A stretch of 64,000 bases of DNA from G965227875 sp965227875 (GCA_965227875.1 OZ245783.1:3224001-3288000); one strand, 5' to 3'; counted from the first letter of the stretch, positions 7,988 to 16,246 are shown. The notes: a model not told the origin generated them from the letters alone. Made by a program: numbers and translations.

Positions 7988-8422
7988 CTAGCCGACCTCG
8001 GTCGCCGAAAGCGCGGCTTCCGCATCGGACCGGATGCGCTTGACCATTGCGGCGAACCCGTTCGAGCGCTGCGGCGTGAGGTGTTCGTGCAGCCCGATCG
8101 AGCGGAACACGTCATACGCGTCAGTTTCCAGTATCCGTCGCGCCGGCTGGTTCGAGTAGACGGCGAAAAGTATGGCGATCAGGCCCCGGACGATATGCGC
8201 GTCGCTGTCGCCGGAAAAGCTGAGCGTGGGGTCTGGGCCATTTCCGTCCGATACCGTGGTGTGAAGCCAGACCTGGCTGGCGCAGCCGTGTACCTTGTTT
8301 TCCTCGGTACGCTGATCCTCCGGGAGCGGATCGAGGCCTCGGCCGAGTTCGATCACGTACCGGTACTTGTCCTCCCAATCGTCCAGGAAGGCGAAATCGT
8401 CTATCAGATCCTGTGCAGTCAT
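7988..8422 (-). CDS. sufE: SufE-family sulfur acceptor
   Basis: A 144-residue SufE protein. It takes persulfide sulfur from a SufS-type cysteine desulfurase and passes it to the iron-sulfur cluster assembly scaffold. The catalytic cysteine is C47 in HGCASQVW, and other family features are DWEDKYRYVIELG at residues 15-27 and the later FRSIGLHEHLTPQRSNGF. Length is normal. No sufS, sufB, sufC or sufD lies nearby, so this is a stand-alone copy, as is usual in rhizobia. It has its own upstream region (8423-8500). Confidence 0.93.
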   Translation of the reverse strand: MTAQDLIDDFAFLDDWEDKYRYVIELGRGLDPLPEDQRTEENKVHGCASQVWLHTTVSDGNGPDPTLSFSGDSDAHIVRGLIAILFAVYSNQPARRILETDAYDVFRSIGLHEHLTPQRSNGFAAMVKRIRSDAEAALSATEVG

Positions 8423-8500
8423 GGCTGCATTCTTAGCGTTCTTCGCAAGCGCTCACAATGACCTTGGCCGGGATGGTCGCGTTCACTTTGCGTGCACGCC

Positions 8501-8526
8501 AAAAAAAAGACCCCTGGACGGGGTCT
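8501..8526 (-). terminator. Rho-independent terminator on the minus strand
   Basis: Stem AGACCCC/GGGGTCT (8508-8514 with 8520-8526) and loop TGGAC. Read on the minus strand it is followed by eight T residues (plus-strand A-run 8501-8508). It ends transcripts coming from the DUF5330 gene side, and possibly a small RNA from 8527-8688. Confidence 0.8.
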
Positions 8527-8688
8527 GAGTAAAAAGGGGCGCCACGAAACGAAGAAAGGGCAGGGGACTCGTTCCGTGGCGCCAAGGGCGACAGCATTCT
8601 GCTGTGCCGGGTACGATCTTGACGGACCGGCCTGTCTGCCGGTCTGAATTCGTATCAGCGGTCGCCTGCCCGCGACCGTAAACCGCCG
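8527..8688 (-). ncRNA. Structured 3' UTR or small RNA candidate
   Basis: Between the DUF5330 stop and the terminator at 8501-8526 there are two further hairpins. One pairs GACCGGC (8625-8631) with GCCGGTC (8638-8644). The larger pairs 8538-8552 with 8569-8583: nine bases GGCGCCACG/CGTGGCGCC, one mismatch, then five more pairs; on the minus strand it is followed by CCTTTTT. Three successive stem-loops ending in a T-run is the usual layout of a bacterial trans-acting small RNA, but it could equally be an untranslated tail with two terminators. I do not recognise a named RNA family and no promoter was assigned. Confidence 0.3.
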
Positions 8689-9123
8689 TCAGGCACGCTC
8701 GCCGGTGGTGTCCGGACCGGACCACTCGGGGATGATGTCGTCGATGCGCAGCGTGTTCTGCGAACGGGTGCCGTTATTGGCGACCTGCTGGGTCGAGCCC
8801 GTGTGCAGGGTCGAGGCGGTCACGTCGTCGCCGGCTTCCGATCCCTGTCCTGCCGCAGATGCGGCCCAGTCATACATTGTCCTAAGGCCGTTGCGGGCAC
8901 GGTGTTCGAGAACGCCCAGGGCGATCGCGCCGGTCGCGCAAACGTCGGGGTTGCGGCTGCAGAAGGTCGAGACGTCGCCCGCCGTGGTGTAGGCCGCATA
9001 AAGCGCATCGTGCGCCGAAATCTGCTGTGTCGTGTTCCGGGTTACGTTCTGTTCTGCGGGTCGGCCAGTCGGAATGAGAACCGCGACCACGAGGAGCCAG
9101 AATGCCGCTCTGATAATAAACAT
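8689..9123 (-). CDS. DUF5330-containing protein
   Basis: A 144-residue protein with an N-terminal membrane segment or signal peptide (FIIRAAFWLLVVAVLIP). The central DUF5330 stretch is FCSRNPDVCATGAIALGVLEHRA (residues ~54-76, split motif FCSRNPDVC), with two cysteines that could form a periplasmic disulfide. The C-terminus from about residue 100 is low-complexity and polar. The family is confined to alphaproteobacteria and has no assigned role. It is preceded by a long AT-rich gap and followed by the hairpin cluster described at 8501-8688. Confidence 0.82.
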   Translation of the reverse strand: MFIIRAAFWLLVVAVLIPTGRPAEQNVTRNTTQQISAHDALYAAYTTAGDVSTFCSRNPDVCATGAIALGVLEHRARNGLRTMYDWAASAAGQGSEAGDDVTASTLHTGSTQQVANNGTRSQNTLRIDDIIPEWSGPDTTGERA

Positions 9124-9671
9124 CGTTTTGCCCTTTCATTCGATGTCCCTGCGATGAGCACAACCTAGCAACTGCAGATTTATTTGATGTATATCTCGGA
9201 ATCAATACTTGAATATACTTTTGTAAAAAAGAGAATAAATGTGTATAAGTCAAATATATATTCAATTTTTGATTCAATTATTCGAAAATTTCCCGCAGTT
9301 TTTCGAGAAATTGACAGAGATTTTGATTAGAAATTTAGACAAAGTGTTCCGATGCTGATCTCACTTAAGTGTTTGATTTTTAGTGATAAAAACTGGAAGG
9401 GCTTGGCGACGGCGGCACGACCCGGCGGCTCTCGAGGCGCTCGCGACGGCCGCGGATGGTCATTGCAGCGCCCAGCCCGGGGGCGGGAATCCGGGTTCGC
9501 GGGCAGCAGGCGGTGGTCGCAACGGCCAAGCGGTTAACCTGCCGTTTACCAAGAAAAGGACAACGCCGGCGCGAAACAGGATTAACCGATCGTTTCAACC
9601 TTCCTTAAGACCCGTCGAACATAGTTGTGAGGGGATGCCGCTGAAACCGAAATTGGCGGAAAGACGGGACA
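9124..9671 (+). other. Non-coding gap with AT-rich core, divergent promoter region
   Basis: These 548 bases separate the minus-strand DUF5330 gene from the plus-strand kinase gene. About 9170-9400 is strikingly AT-rich (runs such as AATAAATGTGTATAAGTC and AAATATATATTCAATTTTTG) and is a plausible target for MucR-like AT-binding repressors. From about 9400 the sequence returns to high GC, and from 9534 two CtrA-like boxes are visible. Short open frames here look like chance GC frames without ribosome-binding sites. Confidence 0.5.
9534..9596 (+). promoter_or_regulatory. Two CtrA-like boxes upstream of the DivJ-like kinase gene
   Basis: TTAA-N7-TTTA at 9534-9548 and TTAA-N7-TTTC at 9582-9596 are near matches to the CtrA consensus TTAA-N7-TTAA and resemble each other (TTAACC, five bases, then TTTxxx). 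They lie 76-138 bases before the kinase start. CtrA is the cell-cycle master regulator of this order, and DivJ-type kinases act upstream of it. Neither box is a perfect match, so this is a candidate only. Confidence 0.35.
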
Positions 9672-11498
9672 TTGAAGATCACGAGATTCATACGCGCGCG
9701 TGTCGCCGGAATGGTGCACTGCTCCGCGTCCGGCAATGCGCTGGAAGCGGCACGGCACGAAGCTTTCCTGATGACGCACGTCATTGGCGGGGCGCTGGCC
9801 GTCATTGCGTTTCCCGTGTACCTCGCGCTTGTCGAGACGTCCCGATATGCCGACATGCTGGCTTTCGTCTGGTTGGCCTGTCCGATCGCAATCGCGGTCT
9901 ACCTGTCCCGGACAGGGCGCCTTGCGACGGCGCACTTCCTCTCCGCCGCAGCGCTGGCCGGCCTCGTGGCGAACGTGGCCCTGGTCACCGGCGGGGTTGC
10001 GTCCTTCGCGATCTTCTGGGTGGCGGTCATTCCCGTCGAGGCGGCGCTGTCGGGCTCCCGCCGTGTCATTCTCTCTGCGCTGGCGCTGGGCGGAGGGGTC
10101 CTTGCCCTGCTTTCGGGACTGCATTGGACCGGTTCTCTTCCTGCGCCTTATACGTTCGACCTTGACCCTCAGCTGTTGGTGATGCTCGGTGCCGGTTCCG
10201 CGCTGGCTTATATTGCGGGTGTCGCGGTCAAGATCCACGATTGCCACGAAACCTCACGCAAACTCGTCGAAGACCGCGAGAAGCGTTTCGCGCTTGTCAC
10301 CTCGACGATGACCGACCTGCTCACCTGTCACGACGAAGCGGGCGATGTTCTTTTCATCACCGGCGATGCCGGCGGCATCTCCGGTGCCAGCCCGCACATG
10401 CTTTTGGCCGACGGATTTGCGTCGCGGATCCTTTCTCCCGACCGGCCACGGTTTGCCCAGGCTATCGCCGAGGCGCGCGGGAGCACCAGCGAGGTGCGGA
10501 CCGAGTTCCGGCTCTTCATTCCCAACGGGGAAGACCCGCACGCCGTGGGGCCGTTCTGCCGGTGGGTCGAGATGTCCTGTCGGCCGGTCGGTTCCGAGTC
10601 CGCAGGCTTCCCGACATTCGAGGGTGCCCAAGGGATGTCCGTCGTTGGGGTCACGCGCGATATCGGTGAACGCAAGAAGCACCAGGCCGACCTCGAGGCC
10701 GCACTCGACCAGGCAAATTCGGCCAGCCGGATGAAGACCGAGTTCCTGGCCAAGGTGAGCCATGAGCTGCGGACACCGCTCAACGCGGTGATCGGGTTTG
10801 CCGGCGTGATCAGGGACGATCTCGCGGGCGACGAGAGGTTTTCGCGGCAGACCGAATATGCCGGCCTGATCCACCAGAGCGGCTCCCACCTGCTGAACAT
10901 CGTGAACGATCTTCTGGACATGTCGCGCATCGAGGCCGCCAACCTCAGTGTGGACTGCGGTTGGTTTGCACCGGCGGATGCCGTCGGTCAGGTCGCCGAC
11001 ACGTTGCGAGAGATGGCCGCGGAAGCCAACGTGACGGTGGCGGTGGAATGTGACAGCGACACCAGCCGGATCTGCGCCGACGAGCGCGCCTATCGCCAGA
11101 TCGTCATCAATCTGCTGGGCAATGCCGTGAAATTCACGCCGCCAGGCGGCCATGTCACCGTTCGTTGCCGAACCGGTCGCCAAGACCATGAACTTCGGGT
11201 CTCCGATACGGGTATCGGAATACCGTCCGACATACTGCCCAGGCTCTGCACGCCCTTCGTCCAAGCGGAGAACGGTCTCGACCGCAAGCACGAAGGGACC
11301 GGACTCGGGCTGTCCGTGGTCAAGGGGCTGGTCGAGCTCCATCACGGCACGCTGGACATCGAAAGCAGCATCGGCCGCGGAACCGACGTGATGGTCGTGT
11401 TGCCCAGGACGCAGGACGATACGGCAGACGAGGAGTTCGACGGCACGGACGAACAGTCTGCCCGGTATCCGGCCACGGCCGAAAAGGTGCCGGCATGA
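9672..11498 (+). CDS. divJ: Membrane histidine kinase, DivJ-like
   Basis: A 608-residue sensor kinase. Residues ~33-190 form five to six hydrophobic helices, ~200-335 a PAS-like domain ending in GVTRDIGERKKH, ~352-420 the HisKA domain with phosphorylated H364 in KVSHELRTPLNAVIGF, and ~460-580 the ATPase domain (NLLGNAVKF, DTGIGI, GTGLGLSVVKGL). This layout and the H-box region fit the DivJ/PdhS group, which phosphorylates DivK and so controls the CtrA pathway. The neighbours (peptidoglycan-binding protein, DUF1491) fit a rhizobial divJ locus as I remember it. The predicted start is TTG at 9672 with a weak ribosome-binding site; ATG at 9711 is an alternative. Confidence 0.65.
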   Translation: MKITRFIRARVAGMVHCSASGNALEAARHEAFLMTHVIGGALAVIAFPVYLALVETSRYADMLAFVWLACPIAIAVYLSRTGRLATAHFLSAAALAGLVANVALVTGGVASFAIFWVAVIPVEAALSGSRRVILSALALGGGVLALLSGLHWTGSLPAPYTFDLDPQLLVMLGAGSALAYIAGVAVKIHDCHETSRKLVEDREKRFALVTSTMTDLLTCHDEAGDVLFITGDAGGISGASPHMLLADGFASRILSPDRPRFAQAIAEARGSTSEVRTEFRLFIPNGEDPHAVGPFCRWVEMSCRPVGSESAGFPTFEGAQGMSVVGVTRDIGERKKHQADLEAALDQANSASRMKTEFLAKVSHELRTPLNAVIGFAGVIRDDLAGDERFSRQTEYAGLIHQSGSHLLNIVNDLLDMSRIEAANLSVDCGWFAPADAVGQVADTLREMAAEANVTVAVECDSDTSRICADERAYRQIVINLLGNAVKFTPPGGHVTVRCRTGRQDHELRVSDTGIGIPSDILPRLCTPFVQAENGLDRKHEGTGLGLSVVKGLVELHHGTLDIESSIGRGTDVMVVLPRTQDDTADEEFDGTDEQSARYPATAEKVPA

Positions 11499-11604
11499 TC
11501 CGCGTCGGACTCATGACCGCTCGGGCACCTGCAGGGTTCCGCTCCGATGATCGCCACATTTTCGTGACGAGAATGGGAATGACCCATCTTCCGGAGACGT
11601 GCGA

Positions 11605-12315
11605 ATGAGCGGGCGCGGATCATCCCTCACGGGGCTTGTCTTCATCGGACTCGGCGTGGCCATCGTCGTGAACGCGACCAGCGGTCGTCACGGCCGTCAT
11701 CCCGCACCCATCGCCGTGACGCAACCGACGCTGCAGGCTGTGCCGACGCCGGTGCCGCGCCCCGACCAGGGCGCGCAGGTCGCCTTGGGCAGTGCTCCTT
11801 TGCAGTTTCCGCCATCGCTGAAGGTCCAGCCGAAATCGCGCGACCAGTTGCTGGTCGAGGATATCCAGCAGGAACTGTCCGCCGACAAGGTCTATGACGG
11901 GCCGATCGACGGATTGATCGGTCCGAAGACCCGCGACGCCATCATGGCTTACCAGAAGGGCAAGGGCCTGACGCCCGACGGACAGCCCGACCAGGCGCTG
12001 CTGGATCACATCCGGTTCAACAGGCGCATCGCAGAAATCGTCGCGGCGCCGCCGCCCGAAACGATATCCAGGCCGGTATCGCAGGTTTCCGGCGCGGAAG
12101 ATGATGCCGCGCGGCAGGTCAGGCTTGTCCAGAGAGGGCTCGCGGAACTGGGATACAGTCCCGGTCCGGTGGATGGCATGATGGGTCAGCAGACCCGCGA
12201 TGCGATCCGCAAGTTCCAGCAGGACCGCCAGATCGACGAAACCGGCGAGGTGACCCCCGATTTGCTGCGAGAACTGCGCAAGGTGACCGGCGTCTCCGTC
12301 CTCAACGCCGTCTAG
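11605..12315 (+). CDS. Peptidoglycan-binding protein with two PG_binding_1 domains
   Basis: A 236-residue envelope protein with an N-terminal membrane anchor (residues ~8-22), a proline-rich linker, and two peptidoglycan-binding repeats at about 85-140 and 165-225. Each repeat carries the family core: VYDGPIDGLIGPKTRDAIMA in the first and YSPGPVDGMMGQQTRDAIRK in the second, then a FQ- or YQ-containing helix. No hydrolase domain is present, so it probably anchors or senses the wall rather than cutting it. ATG at 11605 is chosen; an in-frame GTG lies two codons upstream at 11599. It follows the DivJ-like kinase by about 100 bases and precedes DUF1491 by 16. Confidence 0.85.
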   Translation: MSGRGSSLTGLVFIGLGVAIVVNATSGRHGRHPAPIAVTQPTLQAVPTPVPRPDQGAQVALGSAPLQFPPSLKVQPKSRDQLLVEDIQQELSADKVYDGPIDGLIGPKTRDAIMAYQKGKGLTPDGQPDQALLDHIRFNRRIAEIVAAPPPETISRPVSQVSGAEDDAARQVRLVQRGLAELGYSPGPVDGMMGQQTRDAIRKFQQDRQIDETGEVTPDLLRELRKVTGVSVLNAV

Positions 12316-12331
12316 AGGCGGTACGCGTCCC

Positions 12332-12679
12332 ATGAGACTGCGCACGGAGATCTGGTGCCAGGCGTTCATTCGCAGGTGTTTCGCCGAGAATCTCTGGGCA
12401 GGCGTCGTGCACAAGGGCGACCCCGACGCAGGCGTGGTCTATGTCTGCCTGGACCGCCTCGACGGCGGCTGTGTGCTCTACGGTCCCGCGCCTGGCGGCG
12501 CGTTCGACAGCGAAGGCGATCGCAGATGGCAGGCGGTTTTCGGCGAAGAAGGTGCCGACCGCGCGGAGATCGCGCAGTTCATCGCACGGCAGAGATCTTT
12601 CGATCCGGACATCTGGCTGATTGACGTTGAAACCCGCAGCGGTTCCGCGCCGCTCGACGGCAAGATCGAGCCGGCGTGA
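12332..12679 (+). CDS. DUF1491-family protein
   Basis: A 115-residue soluble protein matching DUF1491 along its length: MRLRTEIWCQAFIRRC at the start, VVHKGDPDAGVVYV in the middle and QRSFDPDIWLIDVE near the end. No catalytic motif or membrane segment is seen and the family has no known function. It lies 16 bases after the peptidoglycan-binding gene and probably shares its transcript. The DUF2336 gene converges on it with nine bases between the stops, and GC-rich complementary segments around 12680-12700 could form a shared weak terminator. Confidence 0.88.
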   Translation: MRLRTEIWCQAFIRRCFAENLWAGVVHKGDPDAGVVYVCLDRLDGGCVLYGPAPGGAFDSEGDRRWQAVFGEEGADRAEIAQFIARQRSFDPDIWLIDVETRSGSAPLDGKIEPA

Positions 12680-12688
12680 GACGCGCCG

Positions 12689-13792
12689 TCAGGCGGCGTC
12701 GTTCATGGTGCTCTTGCGAATGTTCCAGAACCTGATGATGCGCTGCGCGGTGGTCACCGCCACGCGGTCGTAGGTCTTGATGAGTTCATCCATTTCGGAC
12801 GGTGAGCGCTGGATCAGCGGTCCGAAAGCCTCGATCAGTTCGGAGAACTGGCGGGTGGGCATGTCGCCGGCGCGGCAGGTCAGGGCCAGGCCTTCGCCGG
12901 TGCGGTCCATGGCCACCCGGCGCGCCGTCGCCATGTCGATCTTCGCCAGGCGCGAAAGGGCGCAAACGAATTCGGGCATCTTGCGGTCATAGGCGAACTG
13001 GATCAGCGTTGCCGCGGACAGCTTTCCTTCCTTCTCGAGCTGCCCGACGACCATTTCCGGCGCGCTTTCCTGCGTCTGGTTCGCGTCGATCTGGCGTTCC
13101 TGGGATTCCGTGATTTCCTGCAGCAGCCCGTCGAGCCGTCCGCGGTCGACCTCGCTGCTCTCGGCCAGGATCTTGTCGCGGATCTCCGTGGTCAGTTCGC
13201 CGAGGACTTCCTTCATGATCTCGTTGGGAACGTCCGGGCGTCTGGCGAGCGAACTCTGGATGCCTTCGCTCTTCATTTCCCGGGCCCGGTCCGCGGCCTT
13301 CTGGTAGGACGCCGACGAAATCGCCGCCGTCTTGTTCTGTACCAGGCCGACGACGACTTCCTCGTTGCCTCGCGTGACGAGAACGTCCGAAACGTCCTCT
13401 GAAATGTCGTCGCGGCGGGTCATGGCGAGGAGGTGGTCCTGTCCCTGCACCTTGGCGATCTCGACGAGATCGTCCTGGCTGAGCACCTTGCTGTTCTCGA
13501 TGACGGGCCTTGCGACCGAGATCTCGTCATTCGCCAGTTTCCGGATCAGGTCCGGCGGCGCGGCTTGCTCGCCCGATAGCCGCTCGGCGAGTTCCAGACG
13601 AACCTTCGCCTCGAGGTCGTAGGCGATCGTGTCCATGATATCGCCGAAATACCAGTTTTCGCGATCGGAGTAGGCATCCGGCTGTTCCAGGAAGAGATCG
13701 GTGATTTCCCGCAGCAGTTCCCGCCTGCGCTCGCTCGATCGTTCGTTCGCGAGGTCGGCAATGCTTTCCAGCCGCTTGAGTTTGGGTTCCAT
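12689..13792 (-). CDS. DUF2336-containing protein
   Basis: A 367-residue, largely alpha-helical soluble protein of the DUF2336 family, which is restricted to alphaproteobacteria and often resembles HEAT-like repeats. Visible family signatures are RLESIADLANERSSERRREL near the N-terminus, LAERLSGEQAAPPDLIRKLA at ~77-96, and VTTAQRIIRFWNIRKS at the C-terminus. There is no signal peptide or transmembrane helix. Its role is unknown; some family members are linked to motility or cell-cycle regulation. It is transcribed alone, convergent with DUF1491. Confidence 0.85.
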   Translation of the reverse strand: MEPKLKRLESIADLANERSSERRRELLREITDLFLEQPDAYSDRENWYFGDIMDTIAYDLEAKVRLELAERLSGEQAAPPDLIRKLANDEISVARPVIENSKVLSQDDLVEIAKVQGQDHLLAMTRRDDISEDVSDVLVTRGNEEVVVGLVQNKTAAISSASYQKAADRAREMKSEGIQSSLARRPDVPNEIMKEVLGELTTEIRDKILAESSEVDRGRLDGLLQEITESQERQIDANQTQESAPEMVVGQLEKEGKLSAATLIQFAYDRKMPEFVCALSRLAKIDMATARRVAMDRTGEGLALTCRAGDMPTRQFSELIEAFGPLIQRSPSEMDELIKTYDRVAVTTAQRIIRFWNIRKSTMNDAA

Positions 13793-14055
13793 GACGCTTG
13801 CCCCGGCAATAGAGGAGTCTTATGCGGGGACGATAGCCGCAAACCATGGAATAAGAGTAAACGGGCCGTACCCTTTTGTGCCCCTGTCGACCGGCTTTTG
13901 ACGGTCATGTCGCGGCTGTCCTCCTTCTGTCCGTTCGGTTTCCGGACAGCCCTTAGAGCTTTGTTAACCATGAACGCGCTAAATGGCAGGCAAGCCAATC
14001 CAAGGAGCCGCGGGCCGGGCGTTTCAGGCCAGGCCGTACGGACCAGGAGGACGAG

Positions 14056-14253
14056 ATGGCCGACATACTCGAATTTCGCAAACGACCGGATTCGCCGGAC
14101 CGGAATCGTGTCTCCGGCACGAAGGCCGAGATCGTGATCTTTCCGGGTGTACGGATCGAGCGTACGGGGTTCAGCCTCGCCGACCGGGTGCCCCCGAAAT
14201 CGCGTCGTGGTGGAACGGGACGCAGCAGCGCCGTCGCCTCGGTGGAGGAGTAA
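14056..14253 (+). CDS. Small conserved hypothetical protein
   Basis: A 65-residue basic protein beginning MADILEFRKRP and containing EIVIFPGVRIER near residue 30. The phrase IxFPGVRxER recurs in small rhizobial proteins of unknown role. GGAGG upstream (about 14045) supports the ATG at 14056. No membrane segment or domain is visible. It starts 263 bases from the DUF2336 gene and is transcribed divergently from it. The gap between them has no further gene; it contains a GTTAACCATG stretch near 13965. Confidence 0.65.
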   Translation: MADILEFRKRPDSPDRNRVSGTKAEIVIFPGVRIERTGFSLADRVPPKSRRGGTGRSSAVASVEE

Positions 14254-14282
14254 CGCGCCGCAATCCGGCGTGTTCGCCCCTG

Positions 14283-15095
14283 ATGCCCCGACCGCTTGTC
14301 CGATCCGCTCGCGCAGTCTTTATGCTCATGCCCCTGGCGCTGGGTGTCGCGGCATGTGACACGCGCGGGGACTTCGGACGCCGGAAGCCTTCATTCTTCA
14401 GCGACCAGATCGTGCCGGCGGCCCGGACGGCTTTCCGGGAAGTTCGCGGCGTGCTGGTCTCGTCCTACGACTACACGGATGACGAAGCCTACATGCGCTC
14501 GCTTGGCGAAACGCTGCAGAGCGCCGATCGCACGCCGTCCGTGGACCGGCCGCTGGAAACGGCGATGGAACGGGCCGGTGTCCGCGAGAGCACCTATGAG
14601 GAACGCCGCCGCATAACCCACAACACGGGGCTCAGCGTTCACGAAGACCATCCGCCCAGCCGGCGCACCCAGGCGCTCGCGCTGATCATCCAGCTCGAGA
14701 TCGAGCAGGTGCAAACCTTCGGCCGGGTCGTCGAGCGTGTCTATGACGCGGATGCCCGCCGCCGGGACGCCCTTCTGCACAATGGCGAAGTATCCGGCAA
14801 CGACATCCAGAGCAGCATGGGCCGCATGCGTGAAAACCGCCGTGTCGTGAGGCAGACGATACTCGCACTCAGGAACCGCATCGACGACTACCGTCTGGAG
14901 GTGCGCCGGACGCAGCTCGAATATCCCGATGTCCCGGCAGACCGCGTCGCCGACGCGGTCGAAAGGCTGGCGAAGACCGTCAGCAGGCTCGAACGAAGGG
15001 TGCGGGTCTGGCCGTTCCCTGAAGACGCGGCCCATGAAGCCAGGCGCGGCCACAAGGTCCCCGCCGCAAGCAACAGCGATCTTCTGGGCGGCTGA
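14283..15095 (+). CDS. Predicted outer-membrane or periplasmic lipoprotein, uncharacterised
   Basis: A 270-residue protein with a lipoprotein signal: hydrophobic FMLMPLALGVAAC with the lipobox cysteine at residue 25. The mature part is charged and helix-rich. A repeated arginine- and glutamate-rich pattern at ~130-240 (VVRQTILALRNRIDDY, VERLAKTVSRLERRV) suggests coiled coil. I do not recognise a named domain. The frame is open back to 13983, but only the ATG at 14283 gives a sensible signal sequence. It follows the 65-residue gene by 29 bases and probably shares its transcript. Confidence 0.75.
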   Translation: MPRPLVRSARAVFMLMPLALGVAACDTRGDFGRRKPSFFSDQIVPAARTAFREVRGVLVSSYDYTDDEAYMRSLGETLQSADRTPSVDRPLETAMERAGVRESTYEERRRITHNTGLSVHEDHPPSRRTQALALIIQLEIEQVQTFGRVVERVYDADARRRDALLHNGEVSGNDIQSSMGRMRENRRVVRQTILALRNRIDDYRLEVRRTQLEYPDVPADRVADAVERLAKTVSRLERRVRVWPFPEDAAHEARRGHKVPAASNSDLLGG

Positions 15096-15134
15096 ACGGC
15101 GGCCGGTTCCGGGTGTCCTCGCGGAAACCCGACT

Positions 15135-15674
15135 TCAGGAGGATGCCGCAGCGCTCTCGCTGCCGCACCTTGCCGTGGAAAGCATCCTGTCGATGATCGG
15201 GCGCTGGCTTTGTTCCGGAACGAAACCCCTGATGATGACAAGCCCGGAATCACTGGGCGACTCGAACACGATGGCGTCGTCGGTCTCGATATCGCCGTCA
15301 CTCGGCCCGACGATAAGGAGTTCGAGCTTTCGCAGGCCGGTCTGGGCGTCGTTGATCGTATAGACGTTCTCACCGGTGCTCGCGTAGACGCTCACCGACC
15401 AGTAGGTGTCGGGTATCGGCGCGGAAAGCCGCACCGGACCGCGGGACAGGTCGAAGCGGCAAAACGCATAGCTGACGTCGGGACTGGGTTCGACGACGAG
15501 GACGCCGTCCGAATGGGCCGGGGGCAGCTTCTGGAGCGTGTTGAGACCGGCCGCCGCCTCGAACTGCGCCATTCTCCTGCCGATATCGAGCATCGGCGCG
15601 AACATGATCACCGATATGTGGACGATCGTGGCCAGCATGACGGTCGCCAGTCCCCAGAAGATCCAGGTCTTCAT
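15135..15674 (-). CDS. DUF1254-type protein, second gene of a DUF1214/DUF1254 pair
   Basis: About 179 residues, with an N-terminal membrane segment (WIFWGLATVMLATIVHISVI) and then a DUF1254-like domain: VEPSPDVSYAFCRFDLSRGP, the strand-rich core IPDTYWSVSVYASTGENVYT, and a terminal FVPEQSQRPIIDRML. In many bacteria DUF1254 and DUF1214 are fused in one secreted protein; here they are two adjacent anchored genes. The ATG at 15674 overlaps the previous stop as ATGA and has GGAGG seven bases upstream, so it is preferred over the ATG at 15680. The function is unknown. Confidence 0.8.
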   Translation of the reverse strand: MKTWIFWGLATVMLATIVHISVIMFAPMLDIGRRMAQFEAAAGLNTLQKLPPAHSDGVLVVEPSPDVSYAFCRFDLSRGPVRLSAPIPDTYWSVSVYASTGENVYTINDAQTGLRKLELLIVGPSDGDIETDDAIVFESPSDSGLVIIRGFVPEQSQRPIIDRMLSTARCGSESAAASS

Positions 15675-16246
15675 GCGCATGCCTCCCGCACGATCGTCGG
15701 AAGGTTGCGTGAATCGAGGGATGCGGCGGAGTTCTGGTCCGCATTGTAGAGGCGCAGCACGAGCTGGAACTCCCCCGCGCCTTCGGTGGGCAGCCAGTTC
15801 CCGGTCGTCGCGTCCGTGGACAGGCGAACCCTGTAGCTTCCGTCCGGCGCACGCCACATGTTCAGGTTGTTGAAGGAGTATCGCTCGAGCCGGTTCCGGA
15901 CCAGTTTGCCGTCGGCGTCGTAGACGGTGACCGACCACCATCTCGCCGGCAGGGCGTTTCCGGATACCGAATAGGAGCAGTCGTCCCGCAGCCGCCTGCC
16001 TTCGCTGTCCGTGCGCGCCCTGTAGATGACCGCCTCGAAGGCCGTCAGGCCGAACTTGCCGATTTCAGCGAAATGGGCCCGGGTGTAGGGATCCCCCGCG
16101 GGACTGGCCACGGCCGGCCATGTGACCCATGGGCCATGCGTGACGGAGACGGTCTGCAGGCCGTTTTTCATGGCGTAGTCGGCCGTGCAATAGCCGAGCC
16201 CTGTGCCCACGAATAGGAAGGCAACGATCTGAACCAGCAAACGCAA
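15671..16246 (-). CDS. DUF1214-containing protein, first gene of the pair
   Basis: A 191-residue protein with an N-terminal membrane anchor (LLVQIVAFLFVGTGLGYCTA) and a DUF1214 domain. Typical elements are the early THGPWVTWPAVASPAGDPYTR (as two halves), CSYSVSGNALPARWWSVTVY near residue 95, and NLNMWRAPDGSYRVRLSTD near 135. The domain is probably periplasmic and its biochemical role is unknown. It is translationally coupled to the DUF1254 gene. PBP1A lies 70 bases upstream on the same strand, so all three may be one transcript. Confidence 0.85.
   Translation of the reverse strand: MRLLVQIVAFLFVGTGLGYCTADYAMKNGLQTVSVTHGPWVTWPAVASPAGDPYTRAHFAEIGKFGLTAFEAVIYRARTDSEGRRLRDDCSYSVSGNALPARWWSVTVYDADGKLVRNRLERYSFNNLNMWRAPDGSYRVRLSTDATTGNWLPTEGAGEFQLVLRLYNADQNSAASLDSRNLPTIVREACA

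Noticed and set aside
9352..9671. Small frames in the gap before the DivJ-like kinase
   Set aside because: Arginine/glycine-rich chance frames without ribosome-binding sites or family likeness.
13983..14282. N-terminal extension of the lipoprotein gene by 100 codons
   Set aside because: It overlaps the 65-residue gene, has no signal sequence, and would bury the clear lipobox signal that starts at 14283.
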